Both the position numbers and the translations under genes were made by a program. A stretch of DNA of 35,216 bases from positions 1 to 35,216 of the forward strand of contig JAPPIP010000124.1 in assembly GCA_028820595.1 (NCBI GenBank), read 5' to 3'. Shown in pieces: positions 10,489 through 18,246 of this stretch (its first letter is position 1; each line of letters opens with the position of its first letter). This DNA is from Nitrososphaerota archaeon. Lineage in GTDB: Archaea; Thermoproteota; Nitrososphaeria; Nitrososphaerales; Nitrosopumilaceae. The notes beneath the pieces are model-generated. The model had not been told where the DNA came from. It searched no databases and saw nothing but the letters and a program-made list of their open reading frames with translations.

Positions 10489-11451
10489 TCTGGAGGTCGC
10501 GGCTACAGGACGGTCGGAAGCGTCCGCCAAAAGAAGGGCATGGGGCAGCACTTTCTGGTATCCAAGGGCGTGGCCGAGCGCATAGTCTCTGCTGCCGGGA
10601 TCAGGGACGGCGAGGCGGTGTTTGAGCTGGGGACTGGGCGCGGCATCCTGACCGGCCTGCTGTGCAAAAGGGCCGCCCGCGTGGTCTCCGTGGAGCTGGA
10701 CCGGGAACTGGCAGACGAGACGCGCACGACGCTCTCAGGGTTTGGAAACCTGCAGGTCGTGCGGGGCGACGGGCTCGGTCCTGCGAAGGGGAGAAACGCG
10801 GCAGACAGCCACTCTACGGTATCCACCTCTGACTGCGCCGTCTTTGTATCGAACCTGCCCTACTCGCGCAGCCGGCGTGCGGTGGAGCAGCTTGCATCCT
10901 CCGGCTTTGAGCGCTGCATCGTAATGGTCCAAAGGGAGTTTGCGTCAAAACTGCTCGCGGGCGCCTCGCCCCGCGTGGAGAAAAGCCACCGCGCCGGTGA
11001 CGACCGCGGTGGCCCGCACGCGCGCGGCAGGAGGCGCGCAATCAGCGTGGTGGCCCAGTACTGTTTTGAGATACGCGCCATAATGGACGTTCCGGCCTCC
11101 TGCTTTGAGCCCAGGCCCGGGGTGGATTCGGTGGTTCTCGCGATGGTTCGAAGGCGCACGCTGGAGGGCGCCCGGATCTCCATGATCAACCGCATCTTCT
11201 CATACAGGCGCAAGCGGATTTCCACTCTGGTAGGTATGATCTGCGGTGGCGGCGGCGATGGCGGCGGCGGCGATGGCGGCGGCCACAGGGGCCACGGCAG
11301 GGACGCCAACGGCCACATATCCGGCCGCCGGCTGCATGCAGACGGCACACGTGGCGAGGTATTCGACAGCTCAGACAGGCCGCTGCGCCTCGACGACCTG
11401 TCCGTCCAAGACGTGGTGGATTTGGCGGACTCTGTGCTTGCAAGGGTGTGA
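10489..11451 (+). CDS. ksgA: Ribosomal RNA adenine dimethyltransferase (KsgA/Dim1)
   Basis: KKGMGQHFLVSKGVAERIV, FELGTGRGILTGLL, VVSVELDRELA, VSNLPYSRSRRAVE, VQREFA. Actual start uncertain; ORF is open from 10333. Confidence 0.85.
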   Translation, partial: SGGRGYRTVGSVRQKKGMGQHFLVSKGVAERIVSAAGIRDGEAVFELGTGRGILTGLLCKRAARVVSVELDRELADETRTTLSGFGNLQVVRGDGLGPAKGRNAADSHSTVSTSDCAVFVSNLPYSRSRRAVEQLASSGFERCIVMVQREFASKLLAGASPRVEKSHRAGDDRGGPHARGRRRAISVVAQYCFEIRAIMDVPASCFEPRPGVDSVVLAMVRRRTLEGARISMINRIFSYRRKRISTLVGMICGGGGDGGGGDGGGHRGHGRDANGHISGRRLHADGTRGEVFDSSDRPLRLDDLSVQDVVDLADSVLARV

Positions 11452-12072
11452 GTGATGCCGGGCGCGCCACGTGACTCTGCTGCAAGCCGCGCGCGGGAGG
11501 GACTTCCGCCCGCACGAATGAGGCCCGTGGTGGAGCAGGACGAGTACCCTCCGTCGGAGGACACCTTTTTTCTCGCAGACTACATAGAACGCGCATCCAG
11601 AGGTTTGACGGCCTTGGACGTTGGAAGCGGCTCCGGGTACATCACGAGGCTGCTACGCGACTCATTCGAGTTCGTGGTGGGGACCGACATCAACTGCGGG
11701 GTGCTCCGGAACCAGTCTGGCGCATACCGCACGGAGAACCTGGTATGCTGCAGCGGCTCTGACGCGATACGCGCAGAGTTCGACCTTGCAGTGTGCAACC
11801 CCCCGTACCTTGCGACGGATTCAGTCACGTTCGAGTCGACTGACGGGGGGCCGGGCGGCCTGGAGGTGCCTGCCCGCATACTGGACTCTGTATACGGCAA
11901 CGTGCGCCCCGGCGGCAGGTTTGCCATCGTAACCACCACGCTCTCTGACTATGACGGCCTGATGAGGCACGCCATGGTGGCGGGCTTTGCCGACGCCCGC
12001 ATCGTGGCAAGAAAAAAACTGTTCTTTGAGGAGCTGCTGCTGGTGGAGTGCTCAGTGGCAGCGGGCGCCTAG
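11452..12072 (+). CDS. HemK/PrmC-like methyltransferase (likely release-factor glutamine methyltransferase)
   Basis: 206 aa; YPPSEDTFFLADYI, LDVGSGSGYITRLL, FDLAVCNPPYL. Confidence 0.85.
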   Translation: MMPGAPRDSAASRAREGLPPARMRPVVEQDEYPPSEDTFFLADYIERASRGLTALDVGSGSGYITRLLRDSFEFVVGTDINCGVLRNQSGAYRTENLVCCSGSDAIRAEFDLAVCNPPYLATDSVTFESTDGGPGGLEVPARILDSVYGNVRPGGRFAIVTTTLSDYDGLMRHAMVAGFADARIVARKKLFFEELLLVECSVAAGA

Positions 12073-13103
12073 CGGCGCAGAGACTCCTTTGCCTTTGCGC
12101 ATATGGCGTCTGCCATCTGGGTGGTCTTTGCGTCGCCCCCGATGTCCCACGTTACGGTTCTGCCCTCGTTGACCACCGACTCGGTGGCGGCAAATATGGC
12201 ATCGGCGATGTCCACCTCACCAAGATACCTTGCCATCCACGCCCCCGAGCATATGGCCGCGACTGGGTTCACGACGTTCTGGCCCGCAAACTGGGGGGCG
12301 CTGCCGTGGGCCGCCTCGAACATTGCAAAGCGGTCGCCGATGTTTGCAGAATAGATGAGTCCGATTGACCCCACGAGCCCGGATGCCAGCTCGGATACGA
12401 TGTCCATGAAGAGGTTCGTGCTGACCAGGACCGCTCCGTTGAACTGGGCAGGGTTGACCACAAGCTGCTGCATTATGTTGTCGATGTAGATCTCGGAGAG
12501 TTCCATCTCCGTGTTGAGTACGCCCCGCTGCGCCGCGTCCCAGAATATCCCGTCAGTCTCCTTTAGGATGTTTCTCTTTGTGATCGCGACCATCTTCTTC
12601 ATGTCGTGGTCAGACGCCCACTTGACGGCGGCGTTTATGATGCGCTCGCTGCCCTGTCTCGTTATCTTCCTGATTGCAATGGCCGTATCCTCCGTTATGC
12701 GGGCCTCTATGCCGGTATAGAGTCCCTCTGTCGCCTCCCTAAAGCAGACGCAGTCAAGCCCGGCGTCCGGCGAGAGCCGGCTGTACGTCTTGGTGGGCCT
12801 AATGTTTGCGTACAGATCAAACTTTTGCCGCAACGTGACGGCCACGCTTCTCGGGGCGCCGGGCACGGGTATCGTCGTGGTGGGCCCCTTGAAGCAGGCG
12901 TCTGACTCCTCCAGTATCCCCATGGTCGCGTCTGGTATGCACGACTTGTCCGCCCTGCCGTTTCGGTCCCACTGCTCCGAGCCGGCCTCGCACATTACAA
13001 TCTCCGCCTGGAGGCCGCACTCTCCGACCACCATGAGCATGGCGTCCACCACCTCAGGTCCTATGCCGTCGCCCTTCATCACGGCCGCAGTCTTCGTGCC
13101 CAA
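12069..13103 (-). CDS. Isocitrate/isopropylmalate-type dehydrogenase (probably isocitrate dehydrogenase)
   Basis: 344 aa; GDGIGPEVV, LYANIRPTKTY, REATEGLYTGIE, ITKRNILKETDGIFWD, FEAAHGSAPQFAGQNVVNPVAAI. Confidence 0.9.
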   Translation of the reverse strand: MGTKTAAVMKGDGIGPEVVDAMLMVVGECGLQAEIVMCEAGSEQWDRNGRADKSCIPDATMGILEESDACFKGPTTTIPVPGAPRSVAVTLRQKFDLYANIRPTKTYSRLSPDAGLDCVCFREATEGLYTGIEARITEDTAIAIRKITRQGSERIINAAVKWASDHDMKKMVAITKRNILKETDGIFWDAAQRGVLNTEMELSEIYIDNIMQQLVVNPAQFNGAVLVSTNLFMDIVSELASGLVGSIGLIYSANIGDRFAMFEAAHGSAPQFAGQNVVNPVAAICSGAWMARYLGEVDIADAIFAATESVVNEGRTVTWDIGGDAKTTQMADAICAKAKESLRR

Positions 13104-13459
13104 GTCATGCTGAAACGAGCGCGATATTATTTAATCCTTTGAAGCTGCGGCCATGCCGCGCGGCAGAAGGGACGGGCGCGGCAGCGCGGCCGGCTGTGTG
13201 CATACGAACCAGGCGCGGCCAGTCGGCACCCAAGATTGGACCTGTGAATTTCTGTCCCGGCGCAACCTTTGAGGCGGGCCGCGCTCCCGGCATTCCCATT
13301 TTTTTATTGCGTGTCCTCTAGTTGGCCGCCTGCAGCGTGCCTGCTGCTTCGGGTGTCCATGTCTGGAGGGAGGAGGGAGGAGGGACGCCTTCGGCGGCCT
13401 GCGCTATGGCCGCCCCATACGGCCTATAGGACGTGTTTAATACCATCCTTCTGCCAGAT

Positions 13460-14263
13460 ATGATTGTGAAGATTGTCCAGATCTCTGATCTGCATGTGGG
13501 TTCCCAGTTCCTTCCAGAAAAGTTCGAGGCGTTGGTCTCCGAGGTCAACGGCATGCGGCCGGACGTCATTGTCATTACGGGCGACCTGACAAACGAGGGG
13601 CTGGTCAAGGAGTATGAGAAGGCAAGGTCGCTGGTCTCAAGGTTTGACGCCGGCAAAATAATTGCCATAAGCGGAAACCACGACTACCGCAACACGGGTT
13701 ACCTGCTCTTCAGAAAATACTTCCCCTTCCAGTCGGTCAACGAGCTTGGCGACAACATTGTGCTGATAACAGTGGGCACCGCTCGTCCTGACAGGAACGA
13801 TGGCGAGGTGGGCTACCGTCAGAACCTGTGGATTGAGCGGACCCTGCAAAAGTACGCCAAAAAGACAAAGATTGTGGCAATGCATCATCACCTGATAGCC
13901 ATTCCCGACACGGGATCCGACCAGCTAACGGTGGTGGACGCCGGCGACGTGCTGAGGACGATCCTTGAGACCGGCGTCGATCTCGTCTTGTGCGGGCACA
14001 AGCACAGGCCTTGGATGTGGGCTTTTGGCGGGCTGACCGTGGTCAACGCAGGCACTGCCACATCCGAGCGCGTACGAGGACTGTTTGAGAATACATACAA
14101 CATAGTCACGATAAACAACAAGACGAACAAGGTGGACGTGGACCTCAAGATGGTAGGAGGCCGCAGGGTACCGCTCAAAGACGTTGTAAGGAACTACGCC
14201 CAGTTTCACGAGGAGTACAGCATCACCCCGGCCCGACTGCCGGAGCGGGGAGAATCCGAATGA
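13460..14263 (+). CDS. Metallophosphoesterase (cyclic-nucleotide phosphodiesterase-like)
   Basis: MIVKIVQISDLHVGSQF, VITGDLTNEG, SGNHDYR, MHHHLI, CGHKHRPW. Confidence 0.88.
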   Translation: MIVKIVQISDLHVGSQFLPEKFEALVSEVNGMRPDVIVITGDLTNEGLVKEYEKARSLVSRFDAGKIIAISGNHDYRNTGYLLFRKYFPFQSVNELGDNIVLITVGTARPDRNDGEVGYRQNLWIERTLQKYAKKTKIVAMHHHLIAIPDTGSDQLTVVDAGDVLRTILETGVDLVLCGHKHRPWMWAFGGLTVVNAGTATSERVRGLFENTYNIVTINNKTNKVDVDLKMVGGRRVPLKDVVRNYAQFHEEYSITPARLPERGESE

Positions 14264-14318
14264 GAACGCCGCTGCCGACAGCATCAATTTAATTGTGCGG
14301 CTTGGCGTCTTCCTGCGT

Positions 14319-14402
14319 GCGGGGATCGCCTAGCCCGGTAGGGCGTGGGATTGCTAATCCCATGTTCGAAAGAACTCGGGGGTTCAAATCCCCCTCCCCG
14401 CG
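14319..14402 (+). tRNA. tRNA-Ser(GCU)
   Basis: Acceptor GCGGGGA/TCCCCGC, anticodon arm TGGGA-TTGCTAA-TCCCA (GCT), variable arm TGTTCGAAAGAACTC, T arm GGGGG-TTCAAAT-CCCCC, discriminator G. Confidence 0.95.
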
Positions 14403-14403
14403 C
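14388..14403 (+). repeat. attL core: ATCCCCCTCCCCGCGC (tRNA-Ser 3' end)
   Basis: 16-bp perfect direct match with 32272..32287; tRNA 3' end adjacent to an integrase gene. Confidence 0.85.
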
Positions 14404-14451
14404 TCCAAACAGGGCAGAAATGCTTAAAATCAATACGCGCGTACAGATATC

Positions 14452-15630
14452 ATGGACGCGCAGATGCCAAAGACGCTCGACACGGAGTGCGAGTCGGTCC
14501 GGCAGTTCCTCAAGGGGTTTCACAGCGAGGCCACAAAGGAGTCGTACTCGAAAAAGCTCTCCCAGTTCCTGCACCGGTGCGGCATGACGCCGGACCAGCT
14601 GCTCGCCGGGGCGCGGGGCAGCCCGGCGTCGGTGCAGCGGCTCATCATAGACTATGTCGAGGAGCGCAGAAAAAAAGTGTCCGGTTCTACGATAAACCAG
14701 ACCGTCGTGGCGCTAAAGCACTTTTTTGAGATGAACGACGCGGAGGACGCCATATCGTGGAAAAAGATAGCAAAGATAATGCCGCGCGTCCGCAAGACCG
14801 GCAGCGACCGCGCCCCGACCATCCAGGAGATAAGGCAGATGATGGAGTCCGCGGACACCCGGATCAAGTGCATCATCCTGACGTGCGCCAGCTCCGGGAT
14901 AAGGGTGGGCGCGTTTGAGGGCATGCTCTGGGGGGACGTGACCCCGGTGGCAGGTACGGACGGCGGGGGCGTCAGGGCCGCGCGCATCGTGGCGTACAGG
15001 GGATCCGCGGAGCAGTACGTCACGTTCGTGACGCCGGAGTGCTACGAGATGCTGCTGAGATACCGTACGATGCGCGAGGAGGCAGGCGAGAGGGTGACCG
15101 ACGCGTCGCCGCTCATGCGCGACGCCTGGGACTCTCACCCGTACCGCAAGGCCGGGGAGAAAAAGGATCCAGCAGTGGCCACGCCGCTTGCCCCAAAAAC
15201 CATATCCAACATGATGGGCAAGTTTCTCAAAAGGATCAACATGCGGAACAAGCGGCACGCCGACGCGGCGGCAGGGCACGAGTTTAAGCAGATCCACGGG
15301 TTCCGCAAGTACTTCAAGACCAACGCCGAGCGGACCATGAAGACCATCGACGTGGAGAAGCTGATGGGGCACGCGGAGAACTATTACAAGCCGTCGGAGG
15401 AGTATCTGCTTGGGCAGTATGTCGCGGCGGTGCCGAACCTGACCATATCAGAAGAGGCCGAGCTCCGGAGCACAATCGAAAGGCAGGCCGCAATAAGCGA
15501 CAGAAAGGTGGGGGAGATCGAGCGGGAGAACGAGGATCTGCACGAGCGCCTTGCCAAGCTTGAGAGCAGCTACGCGTCGGTGCGGGAGATACTTGAGAAC
15601 GTCCTGCTCTCAAAGACCGGGGGCCGCTAG
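14452..15630 (+). CDS. Tyrosine recombinase/integrase
   Basis: 392 aa; catalytic pattern R (SSGIRVGAFEGMLW), HGFRKYFKT, LMGHAENYYKPSEEYL; C-terminal coiled coil. Confidence 0.92.
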   Translation: MDAQMPKTLDTECESVRQFLKGFHSEATKESYSKKLSQFLHRCGMTPDQLLAGARGSPASVQRLIIDYVEERRKKVSGSTINQTVVALKHFFEMNDAEDAISWKKIAKIMPRVRKTGSDRAPTIQEIRQMMESADTRIKCIILTCASSGIRVGAFEGMLWGDVTPVAGTDGGGVRAARIVAYRGSAEQYVTFVTPECYEMLLRYRTMREEAGERVTDASPLMRDAWDSHPYRKAGEKKDPAVATPLAPKTISNMMGKFLKRINMRNKRHADAAAGHEFKQIHGFRKYFKTNAERTMKTIDVEKLMGHAENYYKPSEEYLLGQYVAAVPNLTISEEAELRSTIERQAAISDRKVGEIERENEDLHERLAKLESSYASVREILENVLLSKTGGR

Positions 15631-15773
15631 GGCCCGCGGCGCCGGGGCCTGCACGCGGCGTTCCTTCTCCCAGGATTTGGACGCATATTGCCTGCCGTGG
15701 CCGGCGCAAAGCCCCCCCCCCGTGCCCGCCTGCCACGTTCATTTGGCGTTATAAGCAGAGGCGCGCGTACTGT

Positions 15774-15959
15774 GTGATGAAACGCAGGGCCTCGATCTCG
15801 ATTTCCAGCGACGAGATCGCGCTGATCAGATCCAAGCTGGCGTCCATGGGCGTACAGCTTGCGGATCTCAGGGTGGCACTGGGGGCCCAGCAGGCCCGCG
15901 TGCGGGAGGCGCTCCTGGGCCTTGGAGACAGGCGCGGCGGGGCACGGAACGGTTCCTGA
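15774..15959 (+). CDS. Small hypothetical protein
   Basis: 61 aa, MMKRRASISISSDEIALIRSKLASMGVQLADLRVALGAQQARVREALLGLG; plausible helical composition only. Confidence 0.35.
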   Translation: MMKRRASISISSDEIALIRSKLASMGVQLADLRVALGAQQARVREALLGLGDRRGGARNGS

Positions 15960-16164
15960 TTGTGCCCGCGGACGCGCCCGCCGCCTCCGAACATGGCGCT
16001 GACGAGGGCATGGCAATGCCGAGTGACAGCCGCGTATTGATCCGAGGGACTGCATACGGCATGTCCCGCGTGATGTCATGATCAACGCATGGCTGGCGAA
16101 CGACCGCCTGCTCCATCACGAACGATCCGGATGCAGGTGCGAACGCATGGCTGGCGAACGTGGG

Positions 16165-16210
16165 GTTACCCGCAAACTTTCATAGAACTCTATGAAAGTT
16201 TGCGGGTAAC
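16165..16210. repeat. Perfect palindrome A1, 22-bp arms, 2-nt spacer
   Basis: GTTACCCGCAAACTTTCATAGA-AC-TCTATGAAAGTTTGCGGGTAAC. Confidence 0.95.
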
Positions 16211-16378
16211 TGCCGCGGCCGGAGCCGCCGCACACGCACGGGCAGGAAATCCGACAGTAGGCGCCCCGTACGCTTCCGGCCCTAGCGCCGGCACGCGGGC
16301 GGCGGGCCTGCCGCATGCCCGCGGGCGCCTGCGCAGGACTCATGGACGCGGAACCGGCCCTCCGTGACAGGCGTACCT

Positions 16379-16412
16379 GTCAAAGGTGACAAAGAAATCT
16401 TTGTTTGTACGT
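16379..16412. repeat. Degenerate copy of palindrome B
   Basis: GTCAAAGGTGACAAAGAAATCTTTGTTTGTACGT; left arm matches 17124.., right arm diverged. Confidence 0.6.
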
Positions 16413-16589
16413 TTGCCGCCGTCCGTTCCGGTCTGCCCGTAGTCCGGCCGACGAGGAGGGGGGCCATGCAGCAGACGGAAGACGGCGCCTAGCAGAAGGG
16501 GTCGGCACCTCCGTCCATCCACCGCCCGGGCAGCGTCACGTACGGTTCCAGGGCCCAAGGGTGCGGCAACATGGCCTGTGCGCGCGGCA

Positions 16590-16635
16590 GTTACCCGCAA
16601 ACTGTCATAAATTTTTATGACAGATTGCGCGCATC
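16590..16635. repeat. Partly decayed palindrome A2
   Basis: GTTACCCGCAAACTGTCATAAA-TT-TTTATGACAGATTGCGCGC; inner arms pair with one mismatch, outer arms degraded. Confidence 0.85.
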
Positions 16636-16811
16636 TGCCACGGCCAGCGGCGCCGCACGCACACGGACAGGAAGTCCGGCGACGGGCGCCTAGGTGTCTC
16701 CGGCCCTAGTCGGCGCACGCACGGCGGGCCTGCCGACGCCCGCGGGAGGCAGGACGGGCCGACGGGACCGGGGGCGCAGCGCGTGCCAGGAGGCAGTGGC
16801 TACCGCCGCCA

Positions 16812-16853
16812 TACCCGCAAACAATCATAGAGCTCTATGATTGTTTGCGGGTA
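16812..16853. repeat. Perfect palindrome A3, 21-bp arms, no spacer
   Basis: TACCCGCAAACAATCATAGAG|CTCTATGATTGTTTGCGGGTA. Confidence 0.95.
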
Positions 16854-16860
16854 ACTGCCG

Positions 16861-16951
16861 TACACACTCAGGTCGATTGAGACGTTGTGCCTAAAATTTC
16901 AGAACTCAGAGCACATTCAGGCATGAGTTCCGAATCGACCTGAGGGTGTAC
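16861..16951. mobile_element. ~91-bp MITE-like insertion with 18-bp TIRs and 8-9-bp target duplication
   Basis: TIRs TACACACTCAGGTCGATT (16861-16878) and AATCGACCTGAGGGTGTA (16933-16950), one mismatch; flanked by TAACTGCCG at 16852-16860 and 16952-16960. Confidence 0.65.
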
Positions 16952-17123
16952 TAACTGCCGCATGCCCGCGGCACCGCACACGGACAGGAAACCGGCGGTG
17001 AGGGCCCCGCGTGCTTCAGGCTCTGACTGATACGCGGGCGGCGGGCCTGCCGCATGCCCGCGGGCGCCTGCGCAGGCCGCCGCAGGGTACGGAACCGGAC
17101 ACTCTCCCGTGACAGGCGCAACG

Positions 17124-17159
17124 GTCAAAGGTGACAAAGAAATCTTTGTCACCTTTGAC
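17124..17159. repeat. Perfect palindrome B1, 17-bp arms, 2-nt spacer
   Basis: GTCAAAGGTGACAAAGA-AA-TCTTTGTCACCTTTGAC. Confidence 0.95.
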
Positions 17160-17366
17160 ACCTGCCGGCGCCAAGCGGCGCGCCTAGCCCCTTGGCGTCG
17201 GCCGCGGGCATGAGCCAGACCCTGCGAGCAAGAACACCCAGATTTTCCCAAGATTTGCGCGTGCGGCCCGGTCCATGCTTGATTCGCACATGACGGGCAC
17301 GCTGACGACCCGACCGGACCGCCCGCCCTTGCACGTCGTGAAAAACCCGCCTTTTATACATCCCGT

Positions 17367-18215
17367 GTGCATGATGGCATGCTAAGGGTGGGGCTTGACA
17401 TCGGGACCGGCTTTGTAAAGTGCGTCTCGGATCACGGGGCCGTCCGGTTCCCGTCGCTGTACGTCAAAAGGACGCACGGGGACTGGGCCGACGCGGACTC
17501 CGAGGCCATCGGGGAGAGGGCGGCCGGGATGCTGCACACTGCGGGGGCCGCCACCGTGCGGCCCGTCGTGCGCGGGAGGCCCGACCCCAGGTACCAGAAG
17601 CAGGTGGAGATGCTGATCCGGGAGGCCGTGTCTAGGGTCAGGGTCGCGGCGGGCCGCGCCGCGGACTGTAATGAAAAGGCCAGGATGGCCGTGGGCCTGC
17701 CGTACGAGGCCTCAGACTGCCGGGAATCCATATCCAAGATGGTCAAAAGGTGCGTCCCCGCCGACCGGTGCGACGTGGTGGCCCAGGCAGTCGGGACGCT
17801 GGTTGACATGGACAAGGGCACCGGCATGGTGGTATCCATCGGCCAGGGAACCAGCGAGATCGTGGTTATAGAGGACAACCAGGTGATCGACGGGGAGAGC
17901 TCCCGGTGGGCCTCGGAGTTCATCACCCGAAAGATAGGCAAGTTTGCGCACCTGGACACGGACGCGCTGCACCGGCGCCGGGAGACGTGCAAGAGGTACG
18001 CCAAGGTGCTTGCGGCAAACCTCGCAGACGAGATAACGGACATGTCCGCGGGATACGGCCACGCGTACGATATCATACTCTCCGGCGGCGGGTTGCTCAT
18101 CCCGGGCGTGCGCGACGAGCTGGAGTCGAGGCTCAAGAAGAGGTTCAGGATCAGCGTGCCGGCCGACCCCGTCATGAGCAACGCGACGGGCCTCTACAAG
18201 CTACTGGTGGAGTGA
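17367..18215 (+). CDS. Actin-like ATPase (ParM/archaeal actin-like family)
   Basis: 282 aa; phosphate-1 VGLDIGTGFVKCV, phosphate-2 VVSIGQGTSEIVVIED, adenosine motif DIILSGGGLLIPGV. Confidence 0.82.
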   Translation: MHDGMLRVGLDIGTGFVKCVSDHGAVRFPSLYVKRTHGDWADADSEAIGERAAGMLHTAGAATVRPVVRGRPDPRYQKQVEMLIREAVSRVRVAAGRAADCNEKARMAVGLPYEASDCRESISKMVKRCVPADRCDVVAQAVGTLVDMDKGTGMVVSIGQGTSEIVVIEDNQVIDGESSRWASEFITRKIGKFAHLDTDALHRRRETCKRYAKVLAANLADEITDMSAGYGHAYDIILSGGGLLIPGVRDELESRLKKRFRISVPADPVMSNATGLYKLLVE

Positions 18216-18246
18216 CTGCTGCGATGTATCCGGAATACGGGAGGGC

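Noticed and set aside
15712-15721. C-run near the integrase 3' end
   Set aside because: Short homopolymer in a GC-rich noncoding stretch; not evidence of a regulatory switch by itself.
16165-17159. Possible CRISPR or rho-independent terminator series
   Set aside because: Spacing is irregular, intervening blocks are themselves repeated, and palindromes lack trailing T-runs.
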